Assembly (NCBI GenBank): GCA_012861695.1
Contig: JAAOOA010000012.1
Span: 4,360,270-4,424,269 of the forward strand
Direction of reading: 5' to 3'
DNA: 64,000 nucleotides
Source of the DNA: Trematomus loennbergii
Lineage: Eukaryota; Chordata; Actinopteri; Perciformes; Nototheniidae
Shown here: positions 1-12,760 of the stretch, piece after piece
Numbering within the stretch: the stretch's first letter is position 1
Layout of the letters: each line of letters begins with the position of its first letter
The notes under the pieces: model-generated
Told to the model about the DNA's origin: nothing
Database searches by the model: none
What the model saw: only the letters and a program-made list of their open reading frames with translations
Program-made: the position numbers and the translations under genes

Positions 1-531
1 CAACCTCTCGCTCGCTGCCTCACCCACACAGTCTCCCCATGCTCAGGTTTGGCATCGTCAAGGAAAATTAATTCAGACTTTTCATATCGTCTCACATGAA
101 TTAGGCACTCACAGCCTCGACCAACGGTTTCTTTTCAATAATAAAACCTGGCAGGCAGAATAAAATAGTGCCATCGTTGACGTCTGTGCTGCACATTCTC
201 ATGGCATTTTGCAAATCCAATATTGAATGTGAGTTAAGAATGAATGTGGTTTTGGAGCAATGTGCTTTGACACAGCTGATTTTCTCATCTGCATGTTTGA
301 CCACAGTGCTTTATTTTCCGTTTAGGTTATTATAAAGCATCTTCATGTAGCAGCGCTAACAGCCCCACCGCGTGCTGCCTGCTCCTCGGAGCCGCTTTGC
401 TGCACGTACAGCGAGCAGGTAGCTGCCTTGGTGTCAAGGTTTAAGGTGGTTAGCGGCCCTTTGCACACAACTGTTGCTCAGCTCACTGCTTCAGTATACA
501 GCCAGAGGGGGAGCTCCTCTCCTGTGTCCTG

Positions 532-883
<352 letters not shown>

Positions 884-1153
884 GATCAGGCAGGACTTAA
901 GAGCTCCTCCGGCCAAAATTACAGGGTACCTCTAAATCCTTCCAGCAGAGAGCACTATGGGATAGCGCCGGTTGGGGGAGGGGGGTGAGGGAGGGAGGAG
1001 AAGTGTGTGAGTGTGTGTGTGCGTGGGGGTGAGGTGTTTAGAGAGGGGATAGAAAGAGGAGTGCAAGGCCGGAGAGGAAGCGGGAGATTCCTTCTTTTTT
1101 TTGAAGACGAGCGAGTGTGCGAGGCCGGGGAGTAGTGAGACTTGATCTGTCTG

Positions 1154-1195
<42 letters not shown>

Positions 1196-1352
1196 TGTGG
1201 ATGGGGAGGGTGTCTGTGCGTGCATATGGAGGGAATATGGAAGGAGGTGATGAAGTGAGGAGTTGAGGAGGAGGAGAGCTCAGTTTGGAAAGAAGAAGAA
1301 GTGGGAGGTGATCTCTCTCTGTGAAGCAGAGGAAGCATATGCAAGTGTTGGA

Positions 1353-1354
<2 letters not shown>

Positions 1355-1437
<83 letters not shown>
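1355..1437 (+). repeat. Pure GT microsatellite (about 41 units)
   Basis: It is an uninterrupted GT array. A shorter GT array lies at about 1158-1199. Both are in inverse orientation to the CA array at 532-882. Confidence 0.98.
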
Positions 1438-1438
<1 letters not shown>

Positions 1439-2304
1439 CAAACTTCTTCTCTCCTACTAACACTCACCATTTCTCCAACACTCTCCCCTGAGTCTCTCAT
1501 TGTGTGTTTTTTGGCCTCTGTGCAACTTTGTGCATACCTTTGCCTTCATTTATTTGCATTTAAGTGTGTTGGCCGATTTGGAAGGATAAATGCTTGAGAG
1601 TGAAGTTATATTTCAGCATGTAAAGGTACAAATATCAATTTTCATTTTATTGTGTGTGTGTGCTCCCTGTACATCAGTCAAGACAGTCCCAGATTACAGA
1701 GACAAAGGTTGGGCATTATGGACTTCCATGGCCAGCACCACTGGGCCAGAGCTTCTACTCATGACAGCTTTTAACCTCTGCAGAGGACCTGTCAGCAACT
1801 CCCAAAGTGTCGCTGTGTGTAAATGCGAGTGTGTGCGACTTAAAGAGCCCCACAGCCAGCAGACAGAGAGAGCTTCTGCATCATTTAGCTGCGGGTGTCT
1901 GTGTGTCACCTCTCCGGTGAATCCAGCGGGGCAGAGCTTTTACACCGCTGCACTTTCCAATCTCCAACTCCCAACTCAGCACGAAAAAAAACAAAAAACT
2001 ATGCGCCACCGAGTCGGCACAGACAAAACAAAGAGGGGTGACTTTGTCCTGACTGCGTGAGAACAAAGGAAAAGTATGCGCATGCGGAATTTCCACGCAC
2101 AAACAAGCAGAGGTACGCACACCATGCAGGCCGTCTGTTGGATCAGTGGGAGAGAGGGCGCAGAATAACAGGAAGACCTTGGGGAGCGGAGCAAGTCATC
2201 TGTCTCAAACACGAACAGACTGAGCACACTCTAACATGACAGATGTAGACAGACTCATCTTAGAGTACATCGCATCCTGAACCTCTCTCCTGCACTGCTG
2301 CCCA

Positions 2305-2387
2305 ACATTTTGTGTATGTGGAGGGAAGATTGTGGGGTGGGTAGGGGGTACCCACCCCACAATCTTCCCTCCACATACACAAAATGT
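2305..2387. repeat. Perfect 39-bp inverted repeat with a 5-bp spacer (foldback)
   Basis: The left arm 2305-2343 (starting ACATTTTGTGTATGTGG) and the right arm 2349-2387 (ending CCACATACACAAAATGT) are exact reverse complements, separated by GGGGG at 2344-2348. Pairing stops at once outside the arms. The sequence would form a 39-bp stem in either strand. It lies inside intron 2 of efnb1. Confidence 0.95.
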
Positions 2388-4047
2388 GCTCAAAATGTGC
2401 ACACGCGCTTCTAAGCTGAAATAATCTGACAGGTGTGCACCGGGGGACTTCGGATCACAGGATTCTGAATGCGGTCGATTGGCACAATAAAACAGTGTAA
2501 CCTGAGGGAGGTGGACTTACAGCTTTTAATACTATAAGCTGTTGCATATAGCATTAAAGTTATGAGAAGCAACGACAGCAGCCGGAGCATCCAATGCTAA
2601 TTTCATAACCGTGCCGACTGCAGAAATTCAATGTTCCTAAAAATGGATTATTTTTAGATATTAGCCATTTCAACTTTAGCAGCGTTGTTCAGCTGTAATG
2701 CATTCTGTTGTGTGGAGAAGTTGCCAGAAGCCCACACAACCATCCCTAATGACAGAGTAGCTAATTGGCTGTAATGGCTCTTTTCACCAATATCATCGAG
2801 CTGCAGCCACGGAAAAACCTCAGCAGTTTTACACAAATCATGTGCAGACTAAAAAAAAAATAAAGGGGGAAAACAGCCTGGAGAAAAAGTGGCCTGCAGT
2901 AGCTCATTTCGTTTCGGATGACTAGCGCTGGAATACATCTAACAGCACAGAGCCGGCCATAAAAAGGAGAAAAGACGTTTGCGACTGTTATTTTTCTTTG
3001 TTTGTCGCTGCCGATCAATTAGAAGATTATTTTTAAAAACTAGCACAGCCCTCGTGGGCACGCACACATTAGCACCCCTGAATACACAAATCCAGCAGGT
3101 GGACAAACATGCCCCGAGAGCTACACACAAACACACACAGCCCACACACACACACTTGCCTCTGAAGTAGCGTCTCAGACAGTGCATCATTTCACTAATA
3201 GCAGCTGAAATGTTGCGTGTTCGGAGAAATAAGCAGAGGGGAAACTGGGTCAGAGAGAAAACTGGCATTCACCTTCCTATTGGTCGGAGCTAAAGGTTAG
3301 GAGAGATGCAACACATACTGAGGCACACACACCCATGCACACACACACACACAAGCTAAAGGTTAATATTGTTCATGTGGGAGTTGCTGAGTTACTGTTT
3401 ATTTCGTGCTTAACCAATGAATGTGTGCATAAGGCTTGCTTGTGCGCTCGTGTGTGTAGCTAACAATGAATACAAAGAGTTACTCCTCGTTACAGACACA
3501 GGGAAGTTCCACATTAGTGTTTTATTAATCCCATCATGGCCACAGTGTTTCCCTCACCACACTTATTAATGGCTCTGTTCTTAACCAACGGCCCACATCA
3601 ACAGTCAGTCGGCATGACTTCTCCTACTCTCCTGTTCTTAATTTAATATAACTGATAGCAGCACCACTAGCGTCTGATCCGCCTACATGTATCTAAGCTT
3701 CTCTTAAGACGAATTCCTGCTTCTACTTCAAATTCAAAGCTGCACACCGTGTTCTTTTGGTATGCTCAGGGTTAAGAACAATACGGGAAGTTGTACACGA
3801 AGAAATGGGGCGTATTATCCAATTTTCACTCTCCATTAAGCATCATTTATACTGGGAGGAGTGGGGGAGAATGCTCAGAGAAATGGTGGGCAAATGAGAC
3901 AAGTATCTTGACAACATTAAGAGTAACTGCCCTGGAATTAAGAAGTGGCTGCCTCAAAGAAAGGCCATATAAATCAAAATAAACAGAAATAATGAGTGCA
4001 TTTTAATAAACGTGATGGATATCATACATAAGAGGTACTTGGAGAGC

Positions 4048-4190
4048 ACAGACCTCCACCAAGGCTACGCAAATTGCAATGATAACAAATGTTAAAAGGT
4101 CTTTGTGTTCTAATCCAAAATGTTAATGGTTGTTTCTTGGCCCGTGATATACCCTCCCACCAAGTTTCATGAAAATTAAATTGTTCTTAT
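4048..4190 (+). repeat. Degenerate teleost interspersed repeat
   Basis: The wording GACCTCCACCAAGGC, then TTGCAATGATAACAAATG, a TTCTTGG block and CACCAAGTTTCATGAAAAT is a pattern I remember as dispersed in many fish genomes. The copy is diverged and has no clear ends. The family is not named. Confidence 0.45.
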
Positions 4191-4204
4191 CCCTTAGAAT
4201 GGGC

Positions 4205-4420
4205 AATCACATGTAAATATTGTGTAAAATTACACCTATATAATATGCATGTTTCACTGTTATTACACCCATGTTACACATTAATACATCCCAGCTATAC
4301 TACGCCATAATTACGCAGCATTACACCCATGTCACTAGGTTATTACACCCATATTTTACCCATGTTATAACCATATTACACTGTTATTACACCCATTTTA
4401 CACATTGATACTGTCAATTG
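4205..4420 (+). repeat. Irregular tandem TTACACCCAT-like repeats
   Basis: The decamer TTACACCCAT and close variants (ATTACACCCATGTTACAC) recur about eight times at uneven spacing, giving a degenerate minisatellite. Confidence 0.6.
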
Positions 4421-4454
4421 ACTGTATCTCCAAGGATACAGAACCTTCTTGGCA

Positions 4455-4645
4455 TTAAAGGGCCCATGTCATGGCCATTTCTACTGATCATAATTCCATT
4501 CTTGAGGTCTACTAGAATAGATTTATATTGTGCAATTTTCCAAACTCCCATTGGTTTCTCATACAGCATCTCTGTATAGTATGTGTATTCACTCTCTGTC
4601 CTTGTTGGAGCTCCTATTATAATGTCCTTTAAAATACCCTTGTAT
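4455..4645 (+). mobile_element. Decayed non-autonomous DNA element (AAAGGGCCCATRT family), fragment
   Basis: It starts TTAAAGGGCCCATGTCATG and continues with GGTCTACTAGAATAG and TCTCATACAGCATCTCTG, a word order I recognise from a common teleost MITE-like family. The far end is not clear, so it is probably truncated. Confidence 0.5.
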
Positions 4646-5300
4646 TAATGTTATAGCCAATTATAAATCCCAGCAGGTATGTTTTCTAAACATCCGGTAC
4701 CATGCATGTTAGTGGGTGGTAATGGTATTGCCAGGTTACATGTGTGTAATCGGCTGACAGATGCACACACACACAAGGTCTTAGTGAGCTTGTTCCTCAG
4801 CAGGAGGCTCATTGAAGTTTCCGTCGTGCTTCATTTGCACTGATAATCACACTTAGAACCGTGGTTCACTCGCTTAAATCCATCCAGATGATAAAAGTGA
4901 TCCTCTCCGGCTTTCCTCTGGCCTTTGTGGTCGTCTACAAAGGTGATATGGGACTCTGGACTCAGGAGAGGAGTCGCCCTGCTCGATCTAAGAGGTCCAC
5001 GAGCCACAAATCAGCTCCTGCTCCGGCTGATAAAAGAAGCGCTGGGATGGATCGGAATGTGGTGGGTGATAGTAATGCCATGTCAAAGGCCATGAGACTC
5101 CAAAAAATCTAGACTGACTAAAGAGTTAATCTGTGAGCAAACTACCCCCTGAGGGAAACCAGAGCTGGAACAAGTTAACGAACACTATCAGACGGAGGGC
5201 AAACTATCCTAAAAAAAAAGCCTTGCTTCCAGTGCTGGTGAAAAAAATGTGCTCCGAGTGTGCATTATCTAAGTGTGTGTACATGTGTGTAAGGCCCATC

Positions 5301-5372
5301 TGTGTGTGTGTGTGTGTGTGCGCGTGTGCGTGTGCGTGTGCGTGTGCGTGTGCGTGTGCGTGTGTGTGCGTG
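5301..5372 (+). repeat. GT / GTGTGC microsatellite
   Basis: A TG array changes into repeated TGTGCG hexamers. Confidence 0.95.
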
Positions 5373-6832
5373 TGGAGCTATTACACTGCGTCCATTCATC
5401 CTTTGTGGGCCGAGAGAGGAGCTTCATTTTACTGACCTTTTCAATCTGGCCTCCAGAAGAGAGTTATGACAACATGTGTTCCTCGGCACAATAACACTCA
5501 TCAAAGATGGGACGCAAACAACAAACAAACAATAACTCTTACCGCGGGCTCGGGCACTTCCAGTCGCAAATAGGCAAGGCGAAACAAACCCAATGAGGTA
5601 TTCTAAGTAAGTGGGAACGGCACATTGATGTGCAAGGAACGGCACAGCGCGCTATGGCTCAGGTGAGAAAATTGGCCCCAGGGTAATAAAGCTGTCTGTA
5701 GATTATTTCTTCCAATTTATGAATTCATTCGATAGCCCTTAGCATGCCACACTGAGCGAGGTGACGCTTTCAAATGTCTCGTTATGTCCGAGCAACAGCC
5801 CAAAACCAAAAGATATTCAATTTACAGTCGTATAAAACGGAGAAAGGCAGCATCTCTCGCAAAAATGAATGAATGTACGGGATTTTTTCTTGATTAATGA
5901 CTGAACTGAGGGATTTCAGAGCGTGTGAGATGGACGGAGAGAGAGAGAGATGTCAGAGACAGAGAGTGTACTTGTTGTTTAGCCGATGTCAGCCCATCTG
6001 TTGTCCACAAAAAGAAAATCTGCAAGCGGCAGAACAAAGACAGAGATGAAGAGCGAGAGAGAGAGAAAGAGGACAGTGTGTGTGGGCTTGCGTGTTTCCC
6101 GGTGACCGTGTGTTTGTGCGAGTGTGCATGCGTTAGCCTATAAACCCCCGGGGGAATCATCCTGTACCTGCTAACATGGAGACGCCTGAACTAAGCTGAC
6201 TGCAGCCAACATGGGAGTCTGGGCGGCTCTAATGCACACAGACACACACACACACATTCAGATGCACCAGGTGGCAGACGGACAGACAGACAGATTTATA
6301 ATAAATAGAGTCTGATGGAGCTGATGTGTAAAAGCCAGAGCCCCGAGCACAGCTCCAAACCACAGCGAGGCTCCTCCGAGGGCCAGGCTGCAACACAAGA
6401 CGCAGGAGAAGAAACACACTCTTCCTCCCCGCCCCTGTTATTCGCCAAAACCCCAATCAGAGAGCACGGCCGACCACAGAGAAAAATGCTGCTGATTACA
6501 TCCTAATACACACAAAGCCAGCAGCTGACGCACATATACAAACATACACACACACACTGATTACATCCTCTCTGCTGCTCCTCTCTCCTCATCCCTGGTA
6601 TCGGTTACACGGTGAAGCCACACTGATCGGGGATCAGTGTTTTTGGGCGCAGGGCGGTGAAGGAGTTCGGGAGCTTAACCTCTAGTCCGAGAGCGAGGAG
6701 AAGCCGGGGCTCTGGACCCCCGTGCCCCCATGCACAAATAAACAGCTACAACACAAAAATGTCTGGCAGACTCGAAACAATTTCCTGAAGGATCTGTCAC
6801 TGTGCGGGAGAGATGGGGAGAGGAGGAAGAGA

Positions 6833-6850
6833 GGGGGGGGGGGGGGGGGG
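6833..6850 (+). repeat. 18-base G homopolymer
   Basis: It is an uninterrupted G run in a purine-rich stretch. Its true length in the genome is uncertain by nature. Confidence 0.9.
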
Positions 6851-7313
6851 AGGGAGTGTAAGATCTGAGGAGGAGAGAAAATAGGTGGAATGGCAAGGCG
6901 CAGGGAGAGGGAGATTAAGTTGCAGGAGAAAAAGGAGAGAGGAATGGAAAGAGGGAATGAAATTGAACCTGTGGGTTTGGAACGGGAGGTAAAATTGTTC
7001 CATCACCCCGGCTTCATCAACTCGCCAAACACAACACGTATTTATTTTAAAACACGAACTTTCCTTTCAGGATAACGTCAATCCATCTTGGTACAAACTC
7101 TGACAACACACATGAGTTTCACAACCCAAGGGACAGCTGCAGAATATATCCTGTGCTCAGTCAAGCCAAATTCTCTTGAATGTGCATTAACAAATGCATA
7201 CAGCAGCTTCTATTACGCAAAGCAAATCTGTGCAGAGAGAAGGACGTGTGAGAGAGCATTGTGCTACTTTTTTTTTTTGTGAGAGCATCTATTTGCACTA
7301 GCAAGCTTATGAG

Positions 7314-7333
7314 TATAATATATATATATATAT
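7314..7333. repeat. TA microsatellite
   Basis: It is a short TA array that follows a T run at 7268-7278. Confidence 0.85.
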
Positions 7334-9119
7334 TTGAATTTGCTTATGTGGCTTTGTGCTTATTTATGCCTGTGTGTTTGTGCGCGCACACGCCTCTTGT
7401 GTGTTTGCTGCTCCCGTTACTGTGTTTGTGCGCCTGTGGTCGCTCTGGAATGGAACATGGACATCTTGCCACCGAGCTGAATCCACAGAAACGGGCTTGG
7501 CCCCGGCCTGCAGAGCAGTATTTAGACTCTGTATTTATGCGTTGGACAACCACAGCAATCTCTATCACCGCCTTGTGATTCATGTTTTTTTTGCTTTGCT
7601 TGCGCTGATTTGAATCCGTCAAGAAGCTCCTTTTTGATCTCCCCTAATAACCTCTAGAATTGTTCACGCCATTGGCGCTTAAGAGTTTCATCAGCCCGCC
7701 CCTCGTTGTAGCTGACCAAGCATGCAGCGGTTTCCATAGCAAGGATGCGACATTAAAACTAACAACCTCTATAATTACACATCCATATTTCTCCGATGAG
7801 TTTGTGTAAACAAGCCCGGGCTCCAGCTCGGGGAGGCGGACTTCTTGGCAGGCCCCGGCTGAGGGTGCCACTGAATGGCTGTCGGAAAACAAAGCCATTT
7901 CAGAGTGTGCCTTGGAAAAGAGAAACCACTGTTCTAAAGGATGGTGGAGAGCGAGAGCGGGCTCCATCTGACAGACAGAGAGCTGTGATTTGAGCTTAGC
8001 TATTGGCCGGAGAAGAAAGACATTGAGAATATGTGTTGTTGGCAAAGTTGAGGCCAAACAACCTCAGACATCTCGGATGGAAAGGGAAATATGCAATTCC
8101 GGAGTGTTTTAGATTATAGTCTGCCGTTGTTTTATCCTGCTCTTATGTTTTTGAACAGAGATTGTCCGAAATGGTTTACCTCACAGACAACGATGTTCAT
8201 GTTCTCTCTGTCCTACATTCATTTCCTAATCACCGTGGACTCCTAACATGCATCTTTCCAGCAGTCTTATAAAATGTCTGCTCTCCTTTTGCCTGAAGCT
8301 ATTTTTGGGTTTTGCAAAAACCACATGATGGTTTCTGCATAGCGGACCGAATTAAAGACAACAAGGAGGCTACTTTTCGAAAAACTGAAAAAGGCCCACA
8401 GAGGGAAAAGAGTCTCTCTGCAAATGAGTTTGTGTTAAAAGAAAATCAACAGTGTTGTTGTTTGGCAGAGTTGTTTCCGTGGTCTCTAGTGGTGTGGTGC
8501 GTTGAGAGGAGATCTAAGCTATCAGTTAACAAAAATGACTCGAACACAGACTTCCCATTGCACCTACACACACGCACGCAGAATAATGGCAGGATGGAGC
8601 GAGGGAGGACATAGTGGGAGAGAGGGAGAAGTTGCACGCAGGATAAAATATTCTAATAAGATAAGCATGGAGCACAGCCGAGGAGGGATGAGTGTCTGCA
8701 TTTGAAGATGCACGGAGCGGACTAATTGAGATGAATACATGAATATATCAGCTTCATCTAGCAGCGGCGGGTTCAGGCGTAACCAATGGTAACCATTCAC
8801 TTGTACAGCCACGTGAGCGGCCCTCGCTCTTAAAGAAAGTCCTCGTGTCCCCCCAGCCCACCCTCCACCCTCTCGACAACCCCCCCCACCCCTCTCTCTA
8901 AACAAACTCCTCTGTAATAAACGAAAGGCAATAACCAGCGACAATAACGCTGCGCCTGCTAACCCTCTCTGAATGAAATATCCAAAGGAGAAGTAGCAGA
9001 GGCAGCCCGGATAGATTTGCAAAGCAAGCAGAAAGTCATATATTACACTGGCAGTCTAATAAACACTGTGCTATATTCCCCTCACCCTGGGGGGGGGGTT
9101 AAATCTCCTTATCCCAGGC

Positions 9120-9830
9120 CATGCTGCTTCACCGGTGCTAACCTGACCTGTTAGCAGGGTTTACTTTGAAAATGAAAATCCGTTAAGGCTTACTGATTAG
9201 CTGCTTAAAACTCTAATCGGTAACATCAATGACAGCTACTCCAAGTCAATCCGCAACTCCCATTCTCAGAACAGTTTGCTTTAAATGGTCATTTTACTAA
9301 TTGAAAAACACGACGCAGGCTGGAACAAAATGATTGCTCGCGCAGCGTTTACGCTATTTAACGGTGTGAATGAGGTGACTAAAATAGTATTATCTAGCAT
9401 TATGAGGTGTAAAATGATAAACCTGATTCTTTACAGACACTTTTTGGAGCTTTCATGCGTCATCTGACTGATAGAAATGTTTGCCAACAACTGTTATCAT
9501 TATTTCAGGATCTGAAAAGCAATTCTTATGCTAAATTTGCGATAAATAATGCTTCCTTTGTCCACAATTGAGGCAAAAAGGAAATGTTGCAGTGTCTCTT
9601 GCTTGTAATTAAAATGTTTCAGCGAGATTTAACTGAGGGAGGCTACCAGATGTTAATAGTTATCGCTCGACAGGAAAAAACCCATTTAATTGCGCGTTAG
9701 AAATGTGTGACTTATTTGCATCTCTATAACCTGACAATGAAATGGTTTGTCTTTTCAAAGGCGCCGCTGTCAAATGTGACTGCCTCTTTTTTCTGTATTT
9801 GCTGAGATTTAATTATGGTAATTTTATGTT
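9120..9830. promoter_or_regulatory. Candidate conserved non-coding stretch in efnb1 intron 2
   Basis: This repeat-free, AT-rich stretch holds several developmental factor motifs: an octamer-like ATTTGCAT at 9716-9723, a SOX-like CTTTGTCC near 9557, a TCF/LEF-type TTTCAAAGG near 9754, a MEIS/TGIF-type CTGTCA near 9768 and several TAAT cores. No conservation data are available to me. Confidence 0.25.
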
Positions 9831-11886
9831 AACTCCAAAAGATGACATTTAACACTTTTTTTCTAATCAGATTACTGTTATTGCACTGCAACAAATCCAG
9901 TTATAAGGCTGTCAGTGTTCATATTTATTGGTGAGCAATCTTTCATTTGTATATTTGTGTTTGTGTGTCTCAGAGCTCACAAGCATTACTACTGAGAGTA
10001 CCTGCGTGGGAGCGCACATATGTTGCAGCGTTTACATCCTCGCTGAAAAGTAGGGCAGGAGAGGATCTTGTGATCTCCTGCCCGATCAGGGATTTTAACC
10101 TTGACCTTTTACCCATCCAAGGGCAAATATGGGAAAAGATTATAATGTACTGTTAAGCAGAAGAACTTGCATAGTGGCCCAGTGGAGGTGGATTCCTTAG
10201 GTAGGTATTTGGATGGAGGGGGGCATAATGTGTAGGTTGTTGAGCAAAAAATAACAGCAATACCGAAGAGAGCCTACGCAAAAGGGCCTGAATGTTAGCA
10301 ATATGCCTCCTAACCTTATTACTGTCAGGTGTGAGCAACACAAACAAGAAATCCCACAGCCTAAATGTCAGATATATTCCCAGGCATTGTTTTCCAATAC
10401 CTCCTACCACAAATGTTTAAAGAAGTCAGTAAATAAAAAAAGTTATAACCAATGAAGCCTAAAATAGAAGTTGGAGTTACCTGCAAAGTCAAAGAAATGG
10501 AGCGTCAAAGAATGAAAAAACTAAATGCGAGAGGGGCATCGTGTATTTCACTGAGGCAATCTTCAAAGGTGAGATAGCGTGTGCCTCGCTGCGGCAGTAT
10601 TCTGGTGAGGAAGTCGGTGTGTGTGTCAGAGTCCATGACGGTACACTGAGATGGAGAGTGACAGCTGTCAGGAGGGATCAGGCTTACCCTGCCTGCTGCG
10701 CTGGAAACCAAGGGAGAGGAGCGCTCGACGACAGGCCGCCTCTGTTTACCGCCTCGTGGTCATACCCTTATATAGAACAGAGACTCACGGGGCCGGATAA
10801 CCACCGAAAACACATCTCCCAGCAGTCATGGTACATTATTTCAATGAGGAGCGAATGGGAGAGAAAATGGAGGCACTGTCTGTTTATATGTGTGTTTGCT
10901 TTTCCCCTGGTTCTCTTTGTTCCTTGCTCTGTTGCTCATGTTCTCCATTATATTTATCTCCTTAAAAGCCCCCATTCTAAAATATTTTCTGCGTCTAACC
11001 TCTAAACCTCACAAACAGCTCATATCCTGTGTTTAGACAGTGAAATACAACCAGTTTGTGCACTCATACACCAGTAGGGGGGGGATTGGGGAGGCGTGTG
11101 TATGTATGCGTGTGTGTGTATGCGTGTGTGTGCTCTTAAGGGGTGTGGGGGGGGGGCATGTGCTGATGGACAGCACATGCTGGTGCTGGTCTGGGGTTTA
11201 GATCAGTGCAGGGTTATCATTACTGACCCCCCTGCTGTGTTTCCGCGACCCCTCATCCGTGAATTTTGACCTCTCACCCCCCCACGACTCCTGTCAGAGC
11301 CTGAGAGACAGCGGGGCCGAGTGGACAGGGCTCCCCCCCCCCCCCGCGGTGACACTGACGCATGGGGACACACATGGGAGAAAAAGCATATACACAAACA
11401 CACACCATTTGTTGCTTACTTTACCCCACACCTTTTGTTGCCCTTTCCACCCCATGGAAAGAGCAGCAGTAGGGGTAGAGTAGGAGTGGGGGAGGGGGGG
11501 TGAGGGGTGATCAAGGGAAAAGACAAACGGAGCCGGAGTGGAGACATCGGGGGTGGACAAGAAAAAAAGACAGTTGCAAGATTCAGAGGAATGTCCACTC
11601 CCTATGCATCTTCTCCTCGTCTCAAAGCATGTCCGCCACGTTCGGCCGTTAATCAGGCCAGATAAGCCAGGTCTTTAAAGGTGAGCAGATTTACACCGCT
11701 CTGCTGGCCGGCTGAACCGCATTCCCAACAGAGACGGTGGGATAACGCTCTCACATCTTCAAGGCGGAGATAAGCTGGCCTAAAGGGGCCTCAACACACA
11801 CAAACACACACATCTACTGTACAGGAAAAGCAGGTAAAGTGTGTTCACTGCAGGTGCTCCCTGTCCCTCCTCTTTTGCTTTCTCCT

Positions 11887-11888
<2 letters not shown>

Positions 11889-11927
<39 letters not shown>
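11889..11927 (+). repeat. CA microsatellite
   Basis: It is an uninterrupted CA array of about 19 units. Confidence 0.95.
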
Positions 11928-11929
<2 letters not shown>

Positions 11930-12239
11930 GCCATTGTCTCAGTGATAAATGAAGTGTGACACGGTGTATGCTCAGGCCGCGGTGGAATAAATAAAGCAAG
12001 GCTCTTCCTGTTGCAAAGGACAGGATTAACATAATACCGAGACAAATACTATATAAGATTACTGCTGACGCGAGAATGTTACAGTATATGAGCCTAATGA
12101 TGATCCACCATCAGGAGGGATCCGGCACGGCCACTCTCCCTCGTGAAGGATTTAAAACCACCTCTTGTTATGTGAGTTCATGGAGTGAAACACTGAGGAG
12201 TATTCTCAACACAGCAAAAAAACAAGAGAGTGTGGTACA

Positions 12240-12760
12240 AAAGCAAATTTGACCTTAGGTAAAGTCAATGTTCCTCTTTGATGCATCCCCACGCACATGT
12301 CACTAATAGAGTTGGTTAAAATATTTATGATGTAATCAGGACACAATATGTGGAGCAGCCCCGCTAGCAGCCGGCTAGGAAAAACTTTGAGCAGACGCCG
12401 AGAATGCCGAAGGTGTTTTCCAAAGACATGTGGGTGTAATAAAGCTCAAAGAAATATTTCTTAAAGTCCACATGACATGTTGCCACAGGAGCGGCCCCCA
12501 AATATCGTTGCTTGATAACATCACAAGCTTTATGCTTCCCCGCATTCTGGCTTTGAGGGAGACTTCGCAAATATCGCTTGAGCTGCGCCAGATCAAAAGG
12601 AGAAACATGTGCAAGATTTATTTTAGCGATAGAAAGAGGCTATTCTTTTTGTCAAGGAACATGAAGGATAAAAACATTCTGAAGCCAAAATGAAGTTAAA
12701 TGATGAAAAGTTAATTAATTACGCTTCATAAGAGAAGATGAGTGATGAATCCGTTTTCTT
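12240..12760. promoter_or_regulatory. Candidate conserved non-coding stretch in efnb1 intron 2
   Basis: It is a stretch free of simple repeats with TCTTTGATG (TCF/LEF-like), TGATAACATC, repeated AAATATCG words (12497 and 12568) and TTAATTAATTA at 12710-12720. Open frames overlap on both strands but none resembles a protein. Confidence 0.25.

Noticed and set aside
3288..3365. 12-bp direct repeat AGCTAAAGGTTA on both sides of a CA-rich segment
   Set aside because: It looks like an insertion duplication, but the 54 bp between the copies are simple sequence, so slippage explains it.
11156..11180. 10-bp inverted repeat GCATGTGCTG-ATGGA-CAGCACATGC
   Set aside because: Too short to stand out in this window and in GT-rich surroundings.
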